Below are positions 36,307 through 37,856 of a stretch of 37,856 nt of DNA, one piece after another; the first letter of the stretch is position 1; each line of letters begins with the position of its first letter. The stretch covers positions 1 through 37,856 of the forward strand of contig CALSCQ010002379.1 of assembly GCA_943704525.1 (NCBI GenBank), in the 5' to 3' direction. Position numbers and translations under genes: made by a program. The DNA is from Pigoraptor vietnamica. Taxonomy: Eukaryota > Opisthokonta > Filasterea. The notes beneath the pieces are model-generated. The model did not search any database. It was given only the letters and a program-made list of their open reading frames with translations, and was not told where the DNA came from.

Positions 36307-37246
36307 CTTGCGACCGTCCGCGAGGGTTTCGTCTCGAGAGTGCGCCTGGATCTTCTTGCGTGCGGCGCACGGATTTCAACGGTGCAGACGGCCTTAAATA
36401 ATCTGGAGCCGTCAGCTGTAACGCGTGACAAGGGTGAACAACACCCCGAATGGTAACACGTTAACACATTTGCATGACACGCACGCACGGCTCCGACGTA
36501 CAATGCCGTGGGCACTCTAGACCGACGGTTTAAGCGGTAAAAGGGTGCGATTGTGAGTGGTGTTACTGGCAACGGCGAGGGGAGTCACTAATAGCGACGA
36601 GTAACGGGGTGGGGGCGTGGAATGTGACCACTGAATATGTGTAACACGAAAAGTCGCAAACTGTAATTGTGCGATGCACATGGGCGCCCCACGAAAAGAC
36701 GCACTCTGAACACCAGCAATAACACGACACACGATCACCACGGCCGCGTGCACGCCGCTCATGATTGTCGCACGAAGCATAGTTCTAAGTGCGCGCACCG
36801 CCGCGATGGAATCAAGACTGAACATGTGACGCGGAGCTAAAGGCTGCGGCATTCGGAGCGTACCACGGAGCAGTCTCCACCGGAGCCGTCCTCCAAGAAA
36901 AAAAAAAAAAAAGACTTTCGAACGAACGAGGGGACTCACGGCGGTCGAAACAGTCAGTCCATTATCGGGTTTGATGAGAGGTCGGGGTCAGCGCCCGCAT
37001 CCGGGGTAGTTGACGTAAACACAATTTTCGTGGCAAAGCCTCGACGATCTGTGTTTGTGGTCGCTTATGTCCTCCCTGCTTTGCGCTGCGACATTGCACG
37101 CGTTTTTGAGCTGTGTGTGAAGTCCTCTACGCGTAGTTGTGCCGACGTGTGGACGATCGGCGAAGAAGCTGTGAACGAGCGAGTGAGCGCGATCGCCTAA
37201 AACAGTTGAGGTCTGTGTGTGGGGCCGTCCCACACTTTCAGCAACC
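36307..37246. other. divergent intergenic region at right end
   Basis: About 940 bases between two divergent genes. Holds an A16 run (36897-36912). Short ORFs on the minus strand include a poly-Phe read of that run and are not credible. No TATA box or RNA gene seen. Confidence 0.55.
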
Positions 37247-37635
37247 ATGTCGCGCACACAGGATGAGGACTCGCAGTCCGACGACATGGTGCTCGATGAC
37301 ATGGGCGCCTCGCAGAATTCGGTGGACTACAAGGTGAGGCGATCTCGAATTGCATGTCCGCATGTGTAGGTGTGTCCGGGTGTGCATGCGTCTCGGCGTT
37401 CCTGCGTGTGTGCGCGCGTGTGTGTCACGCATGGTGCGCATCTGTGTGTGTATGTCTTTGTCTGTCTGTCTGTGTGTGTGTCCTGTGCGTGCGAGTGTTT
37501 GCGCGCTCGAGTGCACATCGTCCACTGATAACTGATGTATGAATTTCGCTGTGTAGATTCTGAGCGCGGCGAACGCGCGTTTCGCGCAACCGGACGACCC
37601 ACCTCTTTTCGCGGGCGAAAAAATTCTTGTGATGG
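37247..37635 (+). CDS. start of an unrecognised gene (3' part outside window)
   Basis: Two exons with matching phase: 37247-37333 (MSRTQDEDSQSDDMVLDDMG, then ASQNSVDYK) and 37557-37635 (ILSAANARFAQPDDPP, then LFAGEKILVMG), with donors GTGAGG and GTACGT and acceptor TAG. The first 56 residues are acidic and then mixed. I cannot place the family. The ATG is the first in its frame and follows CAACC. The next intron contains a long GT tract and runs past the window end. Confidence 0.55.
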
Positions 37636-37685
37636 GTACGTAAGATTGTCTACAAAAGAGCTTTGCTGCAGTGAGTAGGGATTAA

Positions 37686-37686
37686 A

Positions 37687-37717
<31 letters not shown>

Positions 37718-37736
37718 TGTGTGTGTGTGTGTGTGG

Positions 37737-37815
<79 letters not shown>
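37686..37815. repeat. (GT)n microsatellite in the right-end gene intron
   Basis: About 130 bases of GT units with two interruptions (GG and GGC), on the coding strand. The window ends in a C8 run. Confidence 0.96.
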
Positions 37816-37816
<1 letters not shown>

Positions 37817-37856
37817 TGCATCGACGCAATCGAAGTTGCTCAATGCCCCCCCCCCC

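Noticed and set aside
36517-36939. 140-residue minus-strand ORF with poly-Phe
   Set aside because: The poly-Phe comes from the A16 run; the remainder has no motif and lies in a divergent promoter gap.

Overview
The window is nuclear DNA from a GC-rich, intron-dense unicellular eukaryote. Its genes carry many short GT-AG introns (mostly about 70-240 bases), targeting signals and eukaryote-only complexes (MOB1, WASH FAM21, a metazoan-like CYP7-clan P450, a Hog autoprocessing domain). There is no bacterial operon layout. Gene density is high, with intergenic gaps of 0.3-1.2 kb. The mix of Hog, CYP7-type P450, NRF-6-type acyltransferase and GbcA-like Rieske oxygenase suggests a free-living protist (choanoflagellate, other obazoan or amoeboid grade). 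I cannot name the species. All splice sites given are read by eye from family alignments, phase and GT/AG signals.

Layout, left to right. MOB1 (+, 5' end cut by the window edge). A predicted membrane-anchored alpha/beta-hydrolase whose catalytic residues look lost (+). WASH subunit FAM21 with one 4.5-kb exon packed with LFG-acidic motifs (+). CIAO2/MIP18 Fe-S assembly factor (+). A mitochondrial Rieske oxygenase (+). Phosphatidate cytidylyltransferase (-). A CYP7-clan P450 (+). A RING-LON protein with a C-terminal membrane anchor (-). A secreted Tyr-rich repeat protein (-), divergent from a secreted LNR-EGF tyrosinase (+). An MMD-like PAQR protein (-). An NRF-6/acyltransferase-3 membrane protein (+). 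A small GH16-like protein (-). A secreted Cys-rich peptide fused to a Hog domain (+). An unrecognised 332-aa ORF followed in the same frame by a damaged dual-specificity phosphatase (-). Finally the first two exons of an unrecognised gene (+).

Most genes are unrelated housekeeping or membrane functions. Two places look like systems. First, the divergent pair at 22.7-26.8 kb: a secreted protein built from DYYAPP repeats beside a secreted, six-histidine tyrosinase, which reads like substrate plus enzyme of a DOPA-type cross-linking or adhesive coat. Second, the Hog protein at 33.3 kb would release a 43-residue peptide with eight cysteines, perhaps with a sterol-like adduct. A CYP7-type (sterol-hydroxylase-like) P450 lies 13 kb away, though a functional link is only a guess.

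Two features of the DNA itself recur. (GT)n tracts lie mostly inside introns, on the coding strand, and in two cases start at the splice donor. There are also three near-perfect tandem duplications of 66-71 bases, one of which breaks the phosphatase reading frame across its active site. I found no transposon, virus-like element, CRISPR array, rRNA or convincing tRNA.
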